From: Larix kaempferi
Lineage: Eukaryota; Streptophyta; Pinopsida; Pinales; Pinaceae
DNA length: 64,000 nucleotides
NCBI GenBank assembly: GCA_027924585.1
Contig: BSBM01000200.1
Coordinates: forward strand, 496,001-560,000
Direction of reading: 5' to 3'
Part shown: positions 62,221-64,000 of the stretch, one piece after another
Layout of the letters: each line of letters opens with the position of its first letter
Position numbering within the stretch: position 1 is the stretch's first letter
Notes under the pieces: model-generated
Databases searched by the model: none
Seen by the model: the letters and a program-made list of their open reading frames with translations, nothing else
What the model was told of the DNA's origin: nothing
Made by a program: the position numbers and the translations under genes

Positions 62221-64000
62221 ATGAGTTTTTAGAAAATGTGCTTTATTTCATAAATGGAATCAACAAAGTATGCACATTCTACATCATAACTACTTTCTAT
62301 AGTTTGTGCATGCGTCCGGAAATAAGAAAATCTTACTTCCCCCGTTTTTTAAAATGACAGCTTCTAGAAGGTTTACATGATTTCATAAAAAACACGAGTT
62401 TTTAGAAAATGTGTTTTATTTCATGAATGGAATCAACAAAGTATGCACATTCTACGTCATAACGACTTTCTATAGTTTGCGCATGCGTCCGGAAATAAGA
62501 AAAGCTTACTTCCACCGTTTTTTAAAATCACAGCTTCTAGAAGGTTTACATGATATCTTAAAAAACACGAGTTTTTAGAAAATGTGTTTTATTTCATAAA
62601 TGGAATCAACAAAGTATGCACATTCTACGTCATAACGACTTTCTATAGTTTGCGCATGCGTTTGGAAATAAGAAAAGCTTACTTCCACCGTTTTTCAAAA
62701 TCACAGCTTCTAGAAGGTTTACATGATTTCTTAAAAAACACGAGTTTTTAGAAAATGTGTTTTATTTCATAAATGGAATCAACAAAGTATGCACATTCTA
62801 CGTCATAACGACTTTCTATAGTTTGCGCATGCGTTTGGAAATAAGAAAAGCTTACTTCCCCCGTTTTTTAAAATCACAGCTTCTAGAAGGTTTACATGAT
62901 TTCATAAAAAACACAAGTTTTTAGAAAATGTGTTTTATTTCATAAATGGAATCAACAAAGTATGCACATTCTACGTCATAACGACTTTCTATAGTTTGCG
63001 CATTCGTCCGGAAATAAGAAAAGCTTACTTCCACCGTTTTTTAAAATCACAGCTTCTAGAAGGTTTACATGATTTCTCAAAAAACACGAGTTTTTAGAAA
63101 ATGTGTTTTATTTCATAAATGGAATCTAAAAAGTATGCACATTCTACGTCATAACGACTTTCTATAGTTTGCGCATGCGTCCGGAAATAAGAAAAGCTTA
63201 CTTCCACCGTTTTTTTAAATCACAGCTTCTAGAAGGTTTACATGATTTCGTAAAAAACACGAGTTTTTAGAAAATGTGTTTTATTTCATAAATGGAATCT
63301 ACAAAGTATGCACATTCTATGTCATAACAACTTTCTATAGTTTGCGCATGCGTCCGGAAATAAGAAAAGCTTACTTCCCCCATTTTTTAAAATCACAGCT
63401 TAGAAGGTTTACATGTTTTCTTAAAAAACACGAGTTTTTAGAAAATGTGTTTTATTTCATAAATGGAATCAACAAAGTATGCACATTCTACGTCATAACG
63501 ACTTTCTATAGTTTGCGCATGTGTCCGGAAATAAGAAAAGCTTACTTCCCCTGTTTTTTAAAATCACAGCTTCTAGAAGGATTACATGATTTCTTAAAAA
63601 AACACGAGTTTTTAGAAAATGTGTTTTATTTCACAAATGGAATCAACAAAGTATGCACATTCTACGTCATAACGACTTTCTATAGTTTGCGCATGCGTTT
63701 GGAAATAAGAAAAGCTTACTTCCCCTGTTTTTTAAAATCACAGCGTCTAGAAGGTTTCCATGATTTCTTAAAAAACAAGAGTTTTTAGAAAATGTGTTTT
63801 ATTTCATAAATGGAATCAACAAAGTATGCACATTCTACGTCATAAGGACTTTCTATAATTTGTGCATGCGTCCGGAAATAAGAAAAGCTTACTTCCCCCG
63901 TTTTTTAAAATCACAGCTTCTAGAAGGTTTACATGATTTCTTAAAAAACACGAGTTTTTAGAAAATGTGTTTTATTTCATAAATGGAATCAACAAAGAAT

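Larger units (their letters stand above)
1..64000 (+). repeat. Satellite DNA array, 173-bp monomer, about 370 copies
   Basis: The whole window is a direct tandem array. The start motif TACGTCATAA or a variant recurs every 173 bp (1, 174, 347, 520 and so on) through 63836, giving 369 complete monomers with a net drift of 2 bp. All monomers are in one orientation and no foreign sequence interrupts them. Most copies carry a HindIII site (AAGCTT) and an XbaI site (TCTAGA), so digestion would give a 173-bp ladder. The monomer is about 33% G+C. Its length is close to one nucleosome repeat, as in many centromeric satellites; that location is inferred, because no flanking sequence is visible. I do not recognise the satellite by name. 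Confidence 0.98.
23877..64000 (+). repeat. Block II: long-period HOR domain
   Basis: From about 23.88 kb the diagnostic variants change to CATAAGGAC, CAGCGTCTAG, TTTTTCAAAATC, CGTAATAACG followed by GCATTCGACCGG, CTCGTTTT with ATCCCAG, TAAACGCAATC and TATGTGCTTTA. The A-G order of block I is not found here. Instead the block contains a 42-monomer direct duplication, 10-monomer and 4-monomer units, and long-distance copies at 22.3-23.7 kb. It is the same 173-bp family in the same orientation, so the change marks a homogenisation domain and not a different satellite. Confidence 0.75.

Noticed and set aside
63276-63788. Possible 170-residue protein with three internal repeats
   Set aside because: It is the satellite translated over three monomers that two indels keep in frame. 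It needs a GTG start and has no coding features apart from the repeat.
1-64000. CRISPR array
   Set aside because: The repeat is continuous at 173 bp with no unique spacers, and the variation is spread over the whole unit. CRISPR repeats are short and separated by unrelated spacers.
1-64000. Human-type alpha satellite (171-bp monomer)
   Set aside because: The length is similar, but the sequence (GC island TGCGCATGCG, HindIII and XbaI sites, long T and A tracts) does not resemble the alphoid consensus as I know it, and no good CENP-B box is present.

Overview
The window is one uninterrupted, head-to-tail tandem array of a single AT-rich satellite DNA. The monomer is 173 bp and about 33% G+C (57 of 173 in the first copy). 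Taking TACGTCATAA as the start, the first monomer begins at base 1 and the last complete one ends at 63835. That is 369 complete monomers plus a partial one, with net length drift of only 2 bp. All copies point the same way. I see no unique sequence, transposon, inverted block, RNA gene or credible protein gene. The window starts and ends inside the array.

Organism: a eukaryotic nuclear genome, most likely centromeric, pericentromeric or other heterochromatin. I do not recognise the satellite and cannot name a species. The eight CpG positions of the monomer vary repeatedly by CpG-to-TpG or CpA transitions, which suggests a genome that methylates CpG.

Layout: two blocks carry different diagnostic variants. 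Block I (1 to about 23.88 kb) is built on a 7-monomer higher-order repeat (HOR) of 1,211 bp, here lettered A-G. It has five complete copies (starting at 1, 3807, 10381, 17648 and 21801) and many partial ones. A related 9-monomer version keeps A, B, C and G but has five other monomers (X1-X5) in place of D-F (5018, 11592, and a partial copy ending at 8996). Larger shifted copies (14, 32, 38, 80 and 83 monomers) lie over these.

Block II (about 23.88-64 kb) has other variants (AAGGAC, AGCGTCTAG, CGTAATAACG with CATTCGACC, TTTTTCAAAA). Its main feature is a direct tandem duplication of a 42-monomer, 7,266-bp segment (about 35.85-43.11 and 43.12-50.38 kb). Each half contains a 10-monomer unit followed by a 9-monomer version of itself. 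Parts of block II recur at 22.3-23.7 kb distance (29.4-34.3 with 52.3-56.6 kb; 35.1-38.7 with 58.8-62.2 kb), differing by losses or gains of whole monomers.

The pattern is what repeated unequal exchange or gene-conversion-like copying in register would leave. The open reading frames are by-products of the repeat. 173 is not divisible by 3, so the frame rotates every monomer, and most of them begin with GTG or TTG. All duplications were found by reading diagnostic variants by eye; boundaries are good to roughly 20-150 bp unless given as monomer starts.
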